This document shows, one piece after another, positions 1 to 11,769 of a stretch of DNA of 64,000 nt. A program made the translations under genes and the position numbers. This stretch comes from Sipunculus nudus. Taxonomy: Eukaryota > Annelida > Sipuncula > Golfingiida > Sipunculidae. Numbering within the stretch: the stretch's first letter is position 1; every line of letters starts with the position of its first letter. The notes under the pieces were generated by a model, which searched no databases, was not told where the DNA came from, and saw only the letters and a program-made list of their open reading frames with translations. The stretch lies in NCBI GenBank assembly GCA_026874595.1, contig CM049308.1, forward strand, positions 53,765,624 to 53,829,623, read 5' to 3'.

Positions 1-214
1 GGGCAGTTCCTCCCTGCCTTCAGACATGGATACTCTCAGGGGTCATAAGTTCAGTTGCAGTTCTTCAAACAAGGCTGGGAGCTATTGTTGGCTGCTCTAA
101 GTCTTTGGTGACATATAAAATCTGTGTATTGATTAAGGGAGGAAAATTGTTTCATTACAAAACAGCACTGGATATGGCAAGGGTCAAAAAGTATTATACA
201 GATTTCTTTCATAT
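1..214. other. No recognised feature
   Basis: AT-rich sequence leading into the tandem repeat that follows. I see no coding pattern, terminal repeat or RNA gene here. Confidence 0.5.
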
Positions 215-905
215 TATGCATGTATATAGATATGGATTATGGAATTAGGTATGGCTTGATTTTAAATTTTTGATTTAATTTCAATTTAATTTTAAAAAAT
301 AATACAGATTTCTCTCATTATGCATGTATATAGATATGGGTTATGGAATGAGATATTTAAATATAAATTTAATTTTAAATTAAATTTAAATTAAAATTTA
401 AAAAATTTAAATCTTCCTTTTTTTTATCTTCTGCAGAATACAAATGGCACCATTTTGTGTCATTTTCTTGCTGCCGCTTAAATTTTAATTTTAATTTAAT
501 TTTTTTTATTTTAATTTTTTTAGTCTTTGATATTATGGAATGAGATGCATGTATATAGGTAAATAGATATGGATTATGGAATAAGGTATTGCTAAATTTA
601 AATTTAATTTTTAATTTATTTTCAATTTAATTTTAAAAAAATAATACAAATTTCTCTCATTATGCATGTATATAGATATGGGTTATGGAATGAGGTATAT
701 TTAAATTTAATTTTAAATTTTAAATTAAATTTAAATTAAAATTTAAAAAATTTAAATCTTCCTTTTTTTATCTTCGGCAGAATACAAATGGCACCATCTT
801 GTGTCATTTTCTTGCTACCGCTTGAATTTAAATTTTAATTTTGATTTAAATTTAATTTTTTTTATTTTAATTTTTTTTAATCTTTGATAGTATGGAATGA
901 GATAT
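215..905. repeat. AT-rich tandem duplication, two ~330-350 bp units
   Basis: The motif TGCATGTATATAG followed by ATATGGATTATGG starts one unit near 218 and a second near 547. Each unit continues through a poly(A/T) block, CTTCNGCAGAATACAAATGG and TTTTCTTGCT(G/A)CCGCTT in the same order. The copies differ by small indels, so the duplication is not fresh. There is no coding content. Confidence 0.75.
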
Positions 906-1109
906 ATTTAAATTGGGGTCATGACCTTGACTATGAAAGTGACCTTGACCTTGAATATTTCCATATTTGGTAAAAAAATTTACAAAATCTGAAATGTCTA
1001 AGTAATTGGATTGATAAAAAAACTAAATTGACCCAAGATCTTGGATAGCTTTATTTTTTTTAAGTTTAAAACAAAATTTTAATTGAAATATAACATTTTA
1101 TCATTTATG

Positions 1110-1660
1110 TGACAAGTGGCGCCACCTACATATACCTTTACATTGCAGACATTCATGCTGATATCTCAGGACTCGTTGGACCAATCAGCCTGAAATTTTG
1201 CACATTTATACATTTAATATAGCGCTTAATCATTATGTGACAGGTGGCACCATCTAAATTTCCTTTTCACACAGAGGCCATCTGTTTGTCTGCCTTGGGA
1301 TAAAATGATGCATATTTCTGTAGTTTTTGGCCTTATTAACCAGAAATTTTGCACGTTTATACATCTTGAAAAGTTTTATCTTTTAGGTGACAGGTGGTGC
1401 CACCTACATATACACTTACACTGCAGACTCGAGACTCGTTGGACCAACCAGCCTGAAATTTTGCACGTTTAGAGCTCACCTCTGTATGATACCCAAAACT
1501 GGTGGTGCCATCTGCCACCATTTTTGCACAATGTCAATGTTTGTCTGCCTCATGATGAAATCATGCATACCTCTGCAATGGTTTAAATTATCTGCCTGAA
1601 ATTTGGCATGTATATATGTGTTGGATAGATTGCAGGTGGCGCCACCTCCCATGGTAATGT
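1110..1660. repeat. GGTGGCGCCACC-type palindrome cluster 1
   Basis: Five copies of an imperfect palindrome based on AGGTGGCGCCACCT lie near 1118, 1232, 1391, 1501 and 1635, spaced 110-160 bp apart. The spacers share phrases such as ACATATAC, CACTGCAGAC, CCAGCCTGAAATTTTGCAC and ATGATGAAATCATGCATA. The same phrases and palindrome recur at 11.8-12.4 kb and 47.3-48.1 kb, so this is one dispersed repeat family. A GTGACCTTGACCTTGA phrase just upstream (925-955) may belong to it. Confidence 0.7.
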
Positions 1661-2385
1661 GCAACACATATCTCGCTCCATTTCCCTTGACCACTAAATC
1701 CATGCATCACTTCACCCGTACCACTGATTTTGGCTAATACACAGTCACTTGTCGACTCTCTGTATTCTAGTTGTTGATTGTACTTGGGTTCAAAATATTT
1801 AGTACTTGCATTGTACATATACATGTAACATGTACTTCAAAAGAAATGGTCCAGCAAGGAAGCAGTATACTTTGTGTATATCCCATTGCACAGGTTTGCA
1901 TTAGGCCTGTAGGCCTTGTTCAAATTTACAAGAGATTATTGTTTATCATGCATGTTGTCTTTTGTGAACAGAGTAAATCATACCTGTACTTTGCTTTGAG
2001 TGATGTTTTTGACAGTGCAATTGTGCCTGTATTCCACTGGTTTGTAAAACAAAACCTGATACATAGATGAGATGAGTTTGTTCTCATAAATGATGTCCAT
2101 TTTTTATGGGTTTTTTTTTCTTTCTTATGAATAAATGGTTTATCAACAACGATGGCCATATGTGTTGTCTGTTAATTTTATTATGTGAACCACATCAGAA
2201 AAAGAATGTCCGAGAAGAAAGTACATCAACACTACTGTATCACGGTTTTCTTCTGATACTCGTTCTCCAATTTTAAATAAAACAATTCTTGCCAAAATGT
2301 TCTCTCTCAGCTTGACTTGAGGATTAGCAATATATTTTCCCAAGTGGTTTGTACGGCGGCTTCAATCAGCCATATTAATTTTTGT
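1661..2385. other. No recognised feature
   Basis: Non-repetitive AT-rich sequence. The short reading frames here have no family signature that I recognise and no splice context, so I call no gene. Confidence 0.5.
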
Positions 2386-2560
2386 GTGGGGGGGGGGGGG
2401 TGCGGCTAAAACTTTTCACCGTGGCGAAAACCTCGCCGCAGCGAAAATCTTTTTTACCGCGGTAAAAACCTCGCTGCGGCGATATCCCTTTTCGCCGTGG
2501 CGAAAACCCTTGTCACCGTGGCAAAAACCTCGCCCCCTCCCCAAAAAAAAAAAAAGAAAA
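2386..2560. repeat. Poly-G tract followed by short GC-rich repeats
   Basis: A run of about 16 G is followed by several degenerate copies of a 20-30 bp unit built around CACCGTGGCGAAAACC, then a C/A-rich homopolymer stretch. It translates without stops in places but the peptide is just repeat, so it is not called as a gene. Confidence 0.6.
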
Positions 2561-2663
2561 AAAAAATTATATGGCCGATTGAAGTCGCCGTAGGTTTGTG
2601 TGTTCTGTAGTTTTTAGGCCTAAAGTCACGAATGGGCTCCCCATAACTTGATACGTTCTTCTT

Positions 2664-2826
2664 GACAACTGATACTCTGAAAAAAGAAATATTCTTGTTC
2701 TATTTGGACAATTGGTACTCTGAGAGAAGAAATATTCTTGTCCCACTTGGACAATTGGTACTCTGGGAGAAGAAATATTCTTGTCCCACTTGGGCAATTG
2801 GTACTCTGAGAGAAAATTGTCCCGCT
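2664..2826. repeat. 43-bp minisatellite, ~3.5 copies
   Basis: The phrase GAAATATTCTTGT occurs at 2686, 2729 and 2772, exactly 43 bp apart, each preceded by GGTACTCTG(A/G)GAGAA or a close variant and followed by GGACAATTGGTACTC. A last partial unit ends at about 2826. Confidence 0.85.
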
Positions 2827-3007
2827 TATACCTGATAAGTAGGTTTCATTCCTGTAGGCACAGGCGAATATGCAGCAGCTTTTTTATTAAGGAGGTATCA
2901 CACTCCAACACGAACAATGTGAAAAGTTTTTAGTATAGAAATAAGCGATGTCCCGCTTTCACCGGATTAGAACCGATGTCCCAATATTTACGGCAAAACA
3001 AGCCAGA

Positions 3008-3075
3008 GAGAGAGAGAGAGAGAGAGAAACCGGAAGTGAGTGAGACAGCGAGAGAGACAGAGAGAGAGAGAGAAA
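3008..3075. repeat. (GA)n microsatellite
   Basis: Two purine runs of GA dinucleotides are separated by ACCGGAAGTGAGTGAGACAG. The Ser-Leu repeats on the opposite strand are the translation of this microsatellite and not a protein. Confidence 0.9.
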
Positions 3076-3576
3076 TTCAGTTGGAATGTTTTGTTTCAAG
3101 TTATTCTCAGAGTGAACAGATAATTGTAGATACCAGTGGAAGTGTTTGTTGGTAAGATGGCAATTAAGATGTCTGAACAAATTTTATTGTAGTGTGAATG
3201 AGAATGGTAGGGCCAGCTGCTTATTGATCAGTGTGATGATTAGTATGGATTTACTTATGTAATAGGTAGTGGGGAGGGTGAAGATGGTCAATATATAATG
3301 AGCAATTAAGGGTCTGGGGTTAATGATGTTGGTGGTGTTTGAAGTGTATTGTAGTCATTTTGTGGTGGTTAAGGGCAGGTGCTTGTGAAGGATTATATGT
3401 GATGGAAGTTGATAAGGTGATCGGGAATATATACCGTGTGTGGAGTTTAGATTTCAGATTCTATGGTGATAAATTATAAGAACTTAATGCGGTTATTTTT
3501 GCCTCACAGAGGTGTAACACTGAAGCCAAATACCTATGCAACTTACGAGGCATACTACATGACTGTTGAATATATC

Positions 3577-6182
3577 TGTTGGTGGACAAAACAAGTGTGT
3601 AAAAGACATTGTGCAGCAAAATTGTGCCAAGTATTCACATGATGCTGATGTTATTGATGATGCGTGGCAGATGATCCAAGAGTAGGGTATAAGCGAAGAT
3701 GCTTAGGCGAATGTTGCACCAAACATCGATGGTAATGAAGAGGAAAGACGTCGTGGGGTGGAGCATGATGAGGAAACTGATAAAGCAGCTCGAGAACTAG
3801 AGATGTTGACATCTACTTCAACATCTGTAGTGGCACATTCAAGAGTAGAACAGTGCTCTGGCTAATCACATAGTGATGCTCTAAATCTGATGAAAAACAT
3901 GAATGTGAAACAAAGACAAAAAGTCAATCAGTAGAGAGAATGGTGTCCCTTGACCAGTGCTGGCCATAGAGTTACTCCATTCAGGATATTTCTGACAGGA
4001 GGTGCTGGCACTGGTAAGTCGCATGTAATTAGAGCTTTTCAACATGAGGCAAAGAGACTTTTATCTGCTTTGACTGAATTTCTGGATGATATAACAGTTC
4101 TTTTGGTTGCTAATACTGGTACAGCTGTCTACAATATAGGAGGTCAGACAATTCACTCATCATTTAATATACATGTGAATACCAGTAAAGTGAAATCATC
4201 AGCCAAATATGAGCCACTTGGTGAAAATCTGCTGACATTGTTGCGTGCAAAGTACAAATACCTTCAGATTGTAATAACTGATGAGGTATCCATGGTTGGA
4301 AAGAAAATGTTGCATACAGTGAATGAACGTTTAATTCTGATAAAGAGCATCAACAATTTGTTTGGTAATGTAAGCATCCTTGCAATTGGTGACATTTATC
4401 AGCTTGCTCCTGTAGGAGACAGCTTTGTATAAAGAGGATCGTGGAGAACTGTGAATCTCCTTGGTCATCATTCAAGATATGGACTTTGACTGAAATTATG
4501 CGTCAAAAAGATGACCTGGAATTTGCCAACATATTAAATAAACTCAGAGTCAAAGGAAAGAAAGCTGAAATGGATACAGATGTGGTTGATATGAAGGATA
4601 GTTACAAATTTCTCAAATCTAAGAAATATGCCAAACAAGACATTCCTGTGGATATATTGCATATATTTCCGTGTAATGCTGAAGTGAATAGTCACAATAC
4701 AAAAATGCTTGAAATTGTGGGACAGGAAACAATTGCAATTAAAGCTGCTGATGTGCTGACAAGATCTGGTGAAAAATCACACAAAAGGAAAGCTCCTGTT
4801 CGTGAAAAAAATCAATATTGGTACCAAATCTGGAAATTTGCAAGAAAGCAAGAGTGATGTTGACTGTAAATCTTGATGTGATGGATGGTTTATCAAATGG
4901 TGTGATGGGCACAGTAATTGATAATTGCTTTAACTGAATCTCTGGATGATATAACAGTTCTATTGGTTGCTTATACTGGTACAGCTGCCTACAATATAGG
5001 AGGTCAGACAATTCACTCATCATTTAATATACATGTGAATACCAGTAAAATGAAATTATCAGCCAAATATGAGCCACTTGGTGAAAATCTGCTGACATCT
5101 TTGCGTGCTTCACCTGACATCTTTGCGTGCAAAGTACAAATACTTTCAGATTGTAATAATTGATGAGGTATCCATGGTTGGAAAGAAAATGTTGCATACA
5201 GTGAATGAACGTTTAATTCAGATAAAGAGCATCAACAATTTGTTTGGTAATGTAAGCATCCTTGCAATTGGTGACATTTATCAGCTTGCTCCTGTAGGAG
5301 ACAGCTTTGTATAAAGAGGATCGTGGAGAACTGTGAATCTCCTTGGTCATCATTCAAGATATGGACTTTGACTGAAATTATGCGTAAAAAAAATGACCTG
5401 GAATTTGCCAACATATTAAATAAACTCAGAGTCAAAGAAAAGAAAGCTGAAATGGATACAGATGTGGTTGATATGAAGGATAGTTACAAATTTCTCAAAT
5501 CTAAGAAATATGCTAAACAAGACATTCCTGTGGATATATTGCATATATTTCCATGTAATGCTGAAGTGAATAGTCACAATACAAAAATGCTTGAAATTGT
5601 GGGACAGGAAACAATTGCAATTAAAGCTGCTGATGTGCTGACAAGATCTGGTGAAAAATCACACAAAAGGAAAGCTCCTGTTTGTGAAAAAAATCAATAT
5701 TGGTACCAAATCTGGAAATTTGCAAGAAAGCAAGAGTGATGTTGACTGTAAATCTTGATGTGATGGATGGTTTATCAAATGGTGTGATGGGCACAGTAAT
5801 TGATATCGCAAACAACAAAACTGCGTTGAATCAACCTCAGTACGTGCTTGTTAACTTTGATAACTCAAATGTTGGTGTAAATGCATGTCAGCAGCACCCA
5901 GGAACAATACCAAAAGACACTGTAATGGTTAAACCGTACACAGAACAGTTTAGATACCAAGGAGCACAAATCATGCGTCTTCAATTCCCGTTAAAGTTAG
6001 CTCGGGCATGCACAGTGCACAAAACGCAAGGAATGACATTGAAGAAAGCAGCTGTTTCTCTGGAACATACATTTCTGCCAGGCATGGCTTATGTTTCACT
6101 GAGCAGAGTCAGCTCATCTTCTGGTGTATATTTATTTGACAATAATCCTGACTATATATATTGTGATCCACAGGTAACATAA
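3577..6182 (+). pseudogene. Pif1-like Helentron helicase, broken
   Basis: Pif1-family helicases unwind DNA 5'-3'; in Helentrons the domain is needed for rolling-circle transposition. Upstream residues (3577-3940) match the usual pre-helicase region but contain stops. Walker A reads GGAGTGKS (about 3998-4021); Walker B-like ITDEVSMVG follows near 4272, then AIGDIYQLAPVG near 4384. LTEIMRQ and the distal motifs RACTVHKTQGMTL and AYVSLSRVSS (near 6003-6115) complete the set. A frameshift lies after GDSF near 4430 and another near 4835, and both recur in the duplicated copy at 5312 and 5715. A TAA at 6180 separates the helicase from the endonuclease. Confidence 0.85.
4066..5807 (+). repeat. 860-bp tandem duplication inside the Helentron helicase
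   Basis: 4066-4925 is repeated as 4926-5807. The second copy is 22 bp longer because of a small internal repeat of ACATCTTTGCGTGC plus a few bases near 5094-5125. The offset is 860 bp before that point and 882 bp after it. The junction runs from CAGTAATTGAT (4922) straight into AATTGCTTTAACTG. Both copies carry the same frameshifts, so the gene was already broken when it duplicated. Confidence 0.95.
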
Positions 6183-6194
6183 GGGATTGAGAAA

Positions 6195-6866
6195 ATGCCA
6201 TGTGTACCTATAACAACAATGCCTATTTATAGCTCACAGAAAGAAAGTGTACAACTAACAATCATTGCGCATAATGTACATTCTCTGCAAAAGAATATAG
6301 GTCATATCAGAAGTCATCCAGAATATATGATGGCTGATATGCTCATTTTTACAGAGAGCTGGCTCAGTGAAAATATTTGTGATGATGATGTGAAAATTGA
6401 TGGCTACATGAAATCTATCCGATGTGACAGACAAAGTGGTTCAGGTAGAGGTGGTGTTATTTTGTATATAAAAGACAATATTAAAAAGTATGAACAGATA
6501 GAAATTCCGAAAAGGCATGATATTGAAATACTGAAGGCTCAGGCTGTTGCCAAAACTGTCATTGGTGTATATAAACCTCCTGGAACCTCTTCAAGAATCT
6601 TAGATGAATACCTTGATGATGTTCTCAAACAAGTCAATGTAGAAACGCCAGTCATTGTATGTGGTGATTTCAATGTGGACATCAGATTTCAATTCAGATA
6701 ACTTATGTCTTTTCGCCAGATTATATCTGAATGCACATTTGGCTTTGGGAATACATGGAGCTTACTAGATCACATGTATGTGAACAATTGCAATGTGTTT
6801 CACAGTGTGGTTATGCACACTTATTTTAGTGATCACGATGCAGTTTATGTTCAAATTTCAAAATAA
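6195..6866 (+). pseudogene. Helentron C-terminal EEP endonuclease domain, one stop
   Basis: This is an AP-endonuclease/EEP-fold domain, usually fused to the Helentron helicase. Visible motifs in order are IIAHNVHSL, FTESWLS with the catalytic Glu, GRGGVILYIKD, VIVCGDFNVD with the Asp/Asn pair, LLDHMYV and SDHDAVYV with the terminal Asp-His. Frame is maintained from 6195 to the TAA at 6864-6866 except for a TAA at 6699-6701 after the GDFNVD block. Its catalytic set is complete apart from that stop. The upstream helicase ends 12 bases earlier in the same frame, consistent with one original fusion protein. Confidence 0.85.
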
Positions 6867-7339
6867 AGAATGTATGACATAGAGTGACTATATCAGAAGA
6901 AGAGATGTGTTACATTTGTATAATTACATGGAAAGACAATATTACACAAAGTGCAGGATGTTATTAAGATATGTGATGTTTTTGAAATTAATGTGAAAAT
7001 ATAATATTTATTTGTTTTTGTACATAAATGGATGTTAATTGTGATATTGTACAATTAGTCAATTATTTTGACTGAATACATAAAAGTGTAATGAACACTT
7101 GTTTATATGTATCTGAATTGTGTGTACACAAAAACTGTTTATGTATAGTTATATTACTTACAGCACTAGAATACTTGTTATTTGTTAACCTCATGTTGAA
7201 CAAAATGAATGGATTAAGTATATGAAAATATACTTATGTAATGGTACTTGTTTTTGTTGTGTTGCTTAATGACAAGTATTTCAAATTGAAATGTTTCCAA
7301 ACTACAATCATATGAAGAAAAGGGGTAATATCAATATGG
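6867..7339. other. AT-rich 3' flank of the Helentron remnant
   Basis: AT-rich non-coding sequence without recognised repeats, probably the 3' untranslated part of the element. No terminus is evident. Confidence 0.4.
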
Positions 7340-8180
7340 CACTTCATATCATGTGTAAATCAGATGGCTTTCAAAAATAAAACTGCACTTTAATACTATT
7401 CACACATGCATGAGCATTGAAAGTTGTGATGAATTTTATATTAATTTCTAAATATTTTATTGATTTAATATGGGTGTTTTATTTTGTATTAATATATGGT
7501 GCTTGTTACGGTACAGTCCTTGAATCAGATGGCTTTCAAAATAAAACTGCAATCTAATGGTAATCACACATCTATGATCATTTTAAATTAAATTCAATAT
7601 ATTATATCTGTGTTTTATATGAAAATATTTATTTTTGCATTAATTGGCATATGGTGCTTGTTATGGTACATTCTGTAAATCAGATGGCTTTGAAAAATGA
7701 AACTGTAATTGAATGGTATTTAGAGATGTATGATGATTACAAATGATGATATGTTGAACTTAAAAAGTAATTTCAAAATATTATATTGATTTAATATGTG
7801 TGGGGTTTTTTTTTGCATTAACATATGGTGCTTGTCATTGTAAACTCCTAAAATCATATGGCTTTCAAAAATGAAACGGCAATTTAATGGTAATCAGACA
7901 TGTATGATCATTTTGAATTAATTTTAAAATATTATATTGATTTAATATCTCTGTTTTATATGACAAATATGTATTTTTTCATTGCCATATGGTGCATGTT
8001 TTGCTACGCTCCCCAACTGAGATGCCTTTCAAAAATGAAACTGAAAATTAATGGTATTCACACATGCATGACATTGTTTAATGATTATCACTCATTATTA
8101 TTCATTATACAATACGTCAATAAAATTATAAAGTTAAAACAAACTGGTTTTGTCATTTGTAATTTATTTTCACCTCTACA
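7340..8180. repeat. ~163-bp tandem array, five diverged copies
   Basis: The phrase CAGATGGCTTTCAAAAATAAAA or a close variant occurs near 7361, 7526, 7681, 7855 and 8018, so the period is 155-174 bp. Each unit also contains GGTATTCACACATG, TATTGATTTAATATG and CATATGGTGCTTGTTA in the same order. A satellite of this length beside a Helentron resembles the core repeats of Helentron-derived non-autonomous elements (DINE-1 of flies, pearl elements of bivalves). The link to this Helentron is inference. Confidence 0.8.
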
Positions 8181-8424
8181 TTAATAATATATAATTAAAG
8201 ATGTTATCTTGTGTAAAAGTAGCAAAACACTATATGTACAAAATTACAAGAAATAGGTAATAGAATTACTATACAGTTATAACCATAAAGTGTAAAGTTC
8301 TTACCTCCAGCTAATGCCTGTGTAGAGGTATGTAAGATCCATTATGTCCGGTCCTGTAAACCTATGTAAAATCCAGTGATGCAAAATATCAAGTCGAGAT
8401 GTTAAACCAGTCTTGGGATATTAC

Positions 8425-8510
8425 AATGGATGTACCCATGTTTATAGGTGGCGCTACCTGTTATATAGATGAACAAGGGACCCATGGGTCACGGCGCTCA
8501 GCTGATCGTG
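8425..8510 (+). repeat. CAAGGGACC-family terminus (5' end motif)
   Basis: AACAAGGGACCCATGGGTCA followed by CGGCGCTCAGCTGATCG starts at 8472. This motif begins the 1.9-kb elements at 14263 and 44467 and recurs at 63033 and, inverted, near 52050. A GGTGGCGCTACC palindrome lies immediately before it at 8450. Confidence 0.7.
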
Positions 8511-10259
8511 ATTGGACTATAAATGTTTCTCCACTGTGATACTATATCGAGTCGAGAAAGCTTATGAATATAATGGACATGTTGGGCTATTAAAAAGAAA
8601 TGTAATGTAATATGTGAGTAAATGATAAATGAAATTACCTGACTGATGGATTAATAGAGTCAAATAAAGTGGTTTATTTTTTATTTATTTAGGAGGGGTT
8701 GAAAATTGTGATATATTTGAGCAATTATGAATGCAATGACAGCAGTAATAAGCAGTAGTAGAATGATGATAAGGCTATTTGTTGATGGATCTAAAGTGTA
8801 TGGTAGTCTGCAAGCGTTCAATTTGACAGATATGATGTTATGATTAACTATGCTGATGAAGTGATTTATGAATATGTGACTGTATGACACAATATCTCTT
8901 TAGTCTTGACAATGTACATTATTGTGATGCCCACTATGTCTACATATTACACAATATTGACATAATTTCTGGCATGTACATAGGTACCTATGGACGAATA
9001 GTTATACAAAATATTAAAGTATGAATATATCTGATTCATCTTGTTCTTGCTTACTGAGGCTAACTTTGGGATGGGGTTCGGAGAAGGGAAAAGTGAGGGC
9101 AGCACGAAGGTGGATGTAGAAATATTCTATTGTAATGTTTTTCATTTATATAAGAATATGAAAAGCTAAGAGGAAAGGGGCCCTCCTACTTGGTTATAGT
9201 AAAGTTCTAAATATATGATTGCAAACTAATAATCTGACAAGACTGTCATGAAGAAAAACAGTAAAAGTTTTGAGATACTGTGTTGCACACGAAAATTTAC
9301 AGATGGACAGGCAAGTGGACAGAATGGACTAATACCTTTATTTCACTTTCAAGAGAATAATGCATTTAAGTTTATATATAATCTATTTTTTTAAGCAGAT
9401 CCACTTTTTCCATTAAGAAGTTTTTATCTGAATCATTTTTTTAATTACAGGTTTATAAATTTTTAATTAAAAAACCTGAAAATATAAGTTAAAATATTAG
9501 AATTGTTGCAAAAGTTGCAATCATTATATATACAGAGTAAAAAGCATTGGGTCATATTATGCATACACATACATTTATTATTTTTAAATCATAAATGTTT
9601 AAACTGATTTTAAAAGAAAATAATGCCACAACATGGCATCTACAAGAATATTCTTTGAATCACTATTAAAAAGTTTGCACATTGGTGTTTTCAGGACATG
9701 CTTAATTTTATTCACCAAAATAAAATAAAAGTAAATTTGATAAAATAAAACATCTTTTCAAATAAAGTATACACACTGTTGGTTGAATGAGGGACAAACA
9801 ATATCATTGTGCTAATTACTATCCCAGTTTTAATTAATTACTGGAATTAATAGTCAATTTCACACCTGGTGAAGTTTTTACTCTTCTGAAGTAAGGGATT
9901 ACTTATCTCATGAACATCCACACTTTCACAGCAATACACCACTTTGTGGACACAATTAAATGTACACTTTAATCATTGTAACCCTGGTGGTTCAATACAA
10001 AATCTAAAATGTAGCATGTCCAAGAATAAAATAAAATACAGAAAATTATAACATTCATCTAGTTTATGCACCAGCTGGGGGGATGAGTGCAGGGCAGAGG
10101 GGAAGCCTGCTAGTAGTGGCCAAGCTGGGCCAAGGTAAGCTGCCTGGGGTGGGTTACATAATGCAAGTGAAGGCCGTACTACTAGGTGGGCTAGATGTAA
10201 ACAACACTTGACATGGTGTATGAAAACATGAATAAAAGCTATTCATTCCAATCAATTTC
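8511..10259. other. AT-rich region with fragments of the CAAGGGACC family
   Basis: CTGGCATGTACATAGGTACCTATGG near 8970 matches the distal part of the CAAGGGACC family. The rest is AT-rich and unrecognised, apart from a short GC-richer stretch at 10070-10200. A 69-residue minus-strand ORF (8681-8890) has one hydrophobic segment but no other support. Confidence 0.4.
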
Positions 10260-11640
10260 TTTTGAAAGCTCAGATTTTAAAAGATTAAATCCTTATGCAT
10301 ATATGCTGGAAAAATTAAATCAACAGTGCCAAAGTTGGACAAAATTTAAGGTATTGATTTTTTATTTATGCTAATAACTTGAAAAATTTGCAAAATTCAG
10401 ATCTAATTTTGGGTAAACAATTGAATCTTGATTAAATAAAGTTATATTCCTGAAAAAAAGTCTCTAGGTTCAGCAATTCTCATGTTAGGTGAGTAAATAT
10501 ATTTCCTGATTTTTTTAAAAAAATTGCATTATGTTTTGGCCCATAACTTCAAAATAATACCCAATACTGACCGAATTTTTGGTAGTTCATAGAAAATGTA
10601 TAAAAGAATGTGAATACTAAATACGATCAAAAACAGATCAGTGGTTTTGATATTAGGCAGCCTTGAAGTGTAACAATGGCTTATTTTTATGGAAAACAGA
10701 GTTTTTTCCCTTAATATCTCGAAGGAACAAAGTCCTAATGACCCAATTTTCGGTATGGTAGGAGATTTTGGGGACATCTAAAATTATGTCAACAGCCTGA
10801 GGAGCATAGAGATGTGCACTGAATGACCTACAGTCATCAAAGTGGACTGCTTGACAATGTAAGGGAACACAACAAGAGCCTCCAAAAAAATTCAATAACT
10901 AGCCTAATTTTGCAGCTTTTATTTTCAAGTTTCAGATTTTAACAGATAAAATCCTTATGTATACATGGTGTGAAAATTAAATCCACAGTACTTACAGGAA
11001 AAAAACGTGCCATGGCCAAAGTTGGGCAAAATTTAAGGTACCAATTTTATATTTTTGCCAATATTTAAAAAATTTAACAGATTTTGATCTAATTTTTGGT
11101 ATACAATTAAATTTTGATTAATTAAAGTTGTATTACTGGAAAAAAGTCCCTACCTTTAACACTTTTGGTCTTTAGTGACCAAATATCTTCCTGATTTTTT
11201 TACAAAGTCCATTATTCTTGGGCCCATAACTTTTTTAAATTATATAATACTGACTTAATATCTGGCATGTACATAGGAACTATATAGAGGAATATTTATG
11301 GTAAATATGAAGAAAATCAGATGAGTGGTTTTGATATTAGGCAGTCCTGAAGTGTGAAAATAGATTTCTAATAAAAAATTGGGGTTTTTCCTTAATATCT
11401 CAAAGGAACGAAGTCCTATTGACCCAATTTTTGGCATGGTAGGAGATTATGGGGACATCTAACTGTATGCCGAAATTCAGATTCGTAGGTCCAACGGTGT
11501 CGAAACGTGCCAGTCTTACTGACGGACATCCAGACGGACGGATGGATGGACGGACGGACGGATGGACAGACAGACGGACGGACGACGGACAATGGACCAT
11601 GACTATAGCTCAGATGACTTATAGTCAGCTGAGCTAAAAA
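10260..11640 (+). mobile_element. CAAGGGACC-family copy D, distal part
   Basis: This shares ordered phrases with copies A and B: AAATTTAAGGTA, GATCTAATTTTGGGTAAACAATTGA, TTTGGGCCCATAAC, TCTGGCATGTACATAGGAACTATAT, GCAGTCCTGAAGTGTGAAAAT, GGTAGGAGAT then GGGGACATCTAA. It ends in the ACGG minisatellite and the hairpin TAGCTCAG/CTGAGCTA at about 11607-11637. Two partly overlapping copies of the middle section (10260-10900 and 10900-11640) are present, so this locus is a compound or internally duplicated copy. Confidence 0.7.
11519..11592. repeat. ACGG/GACGGATG minisatellite of copy D
   Basis: Degenerate tandem ACGG, GGATGG and GACAGACGG units lie just before the terminal hairpin. The same block occurs at the same relative place in copies A and B. 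Pro-Ser-Val-rich peptides read from the other strand are artefacts of this repeat. Confidence 0.85.
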
Positions 11641-11769
11641 TCTGTCGAAGATGTATAATTGTGCAAATTTTTGGTGATTCAGTCCAACCATTGAAGAGAT
11701 ATAAATGAAAAATCTATCAAAGATTTATAATTCTGCAAATTTTAGGTGAATAAGTCCAACCACTGCAGG

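Larger units (their letters stand above)
3555..6866 (+). mobile_element. Degenerate Helentron (Helitron2-type rolling-circle transposon) with helicase and endonuclease
   Basis: The order is a degenerate pre-helicase region, a Pif1-like superfamily-1 helicase, then a C-terminal exonuclease-endonuclease-phosphatase (EEP) domain. Helicase followed by an AP-endonuclease-like domain is the hallmark of animal Helentrons, which transpose by rolling circle from a single Rep-Hel-EN protein. The N-terminal Rep nuclease is not recognisable here. The reading frame is broken by in-frame stops, at least two frameshifts and an 860-bp internal tandem duplication, so the copy is dead. Termini were not identified; a ~163-bp tandem array beginning at about 7340 may be its 3' part. 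Confidence 0.85.

Noticed and set aside
2959..3180. Ser-Leu repeat peptide
   Set aside because: It is the reverse-strand translation of the (GA)n microsatellite.
8681..8890. A 69-residue minus-strand ORF with a hydrophobic segment (LIIILLLLITAVIAFIIAQI)
   Set aside because: It lies in low-complexity AT-rich DNA with no homology I recognise and no splice or promoter context. Hydrophobic frames are expected by chance from T-rich DNA.
11400..11691. Pro/Ser/Val-rich reading frames (PSVRPSVRPS type), also at 16.1 and 46.3 kb
   Set aside because: They are translations of the ACGG/GACGGATGG minisatellite in the CAAGGGACC family and do not represent proteins.
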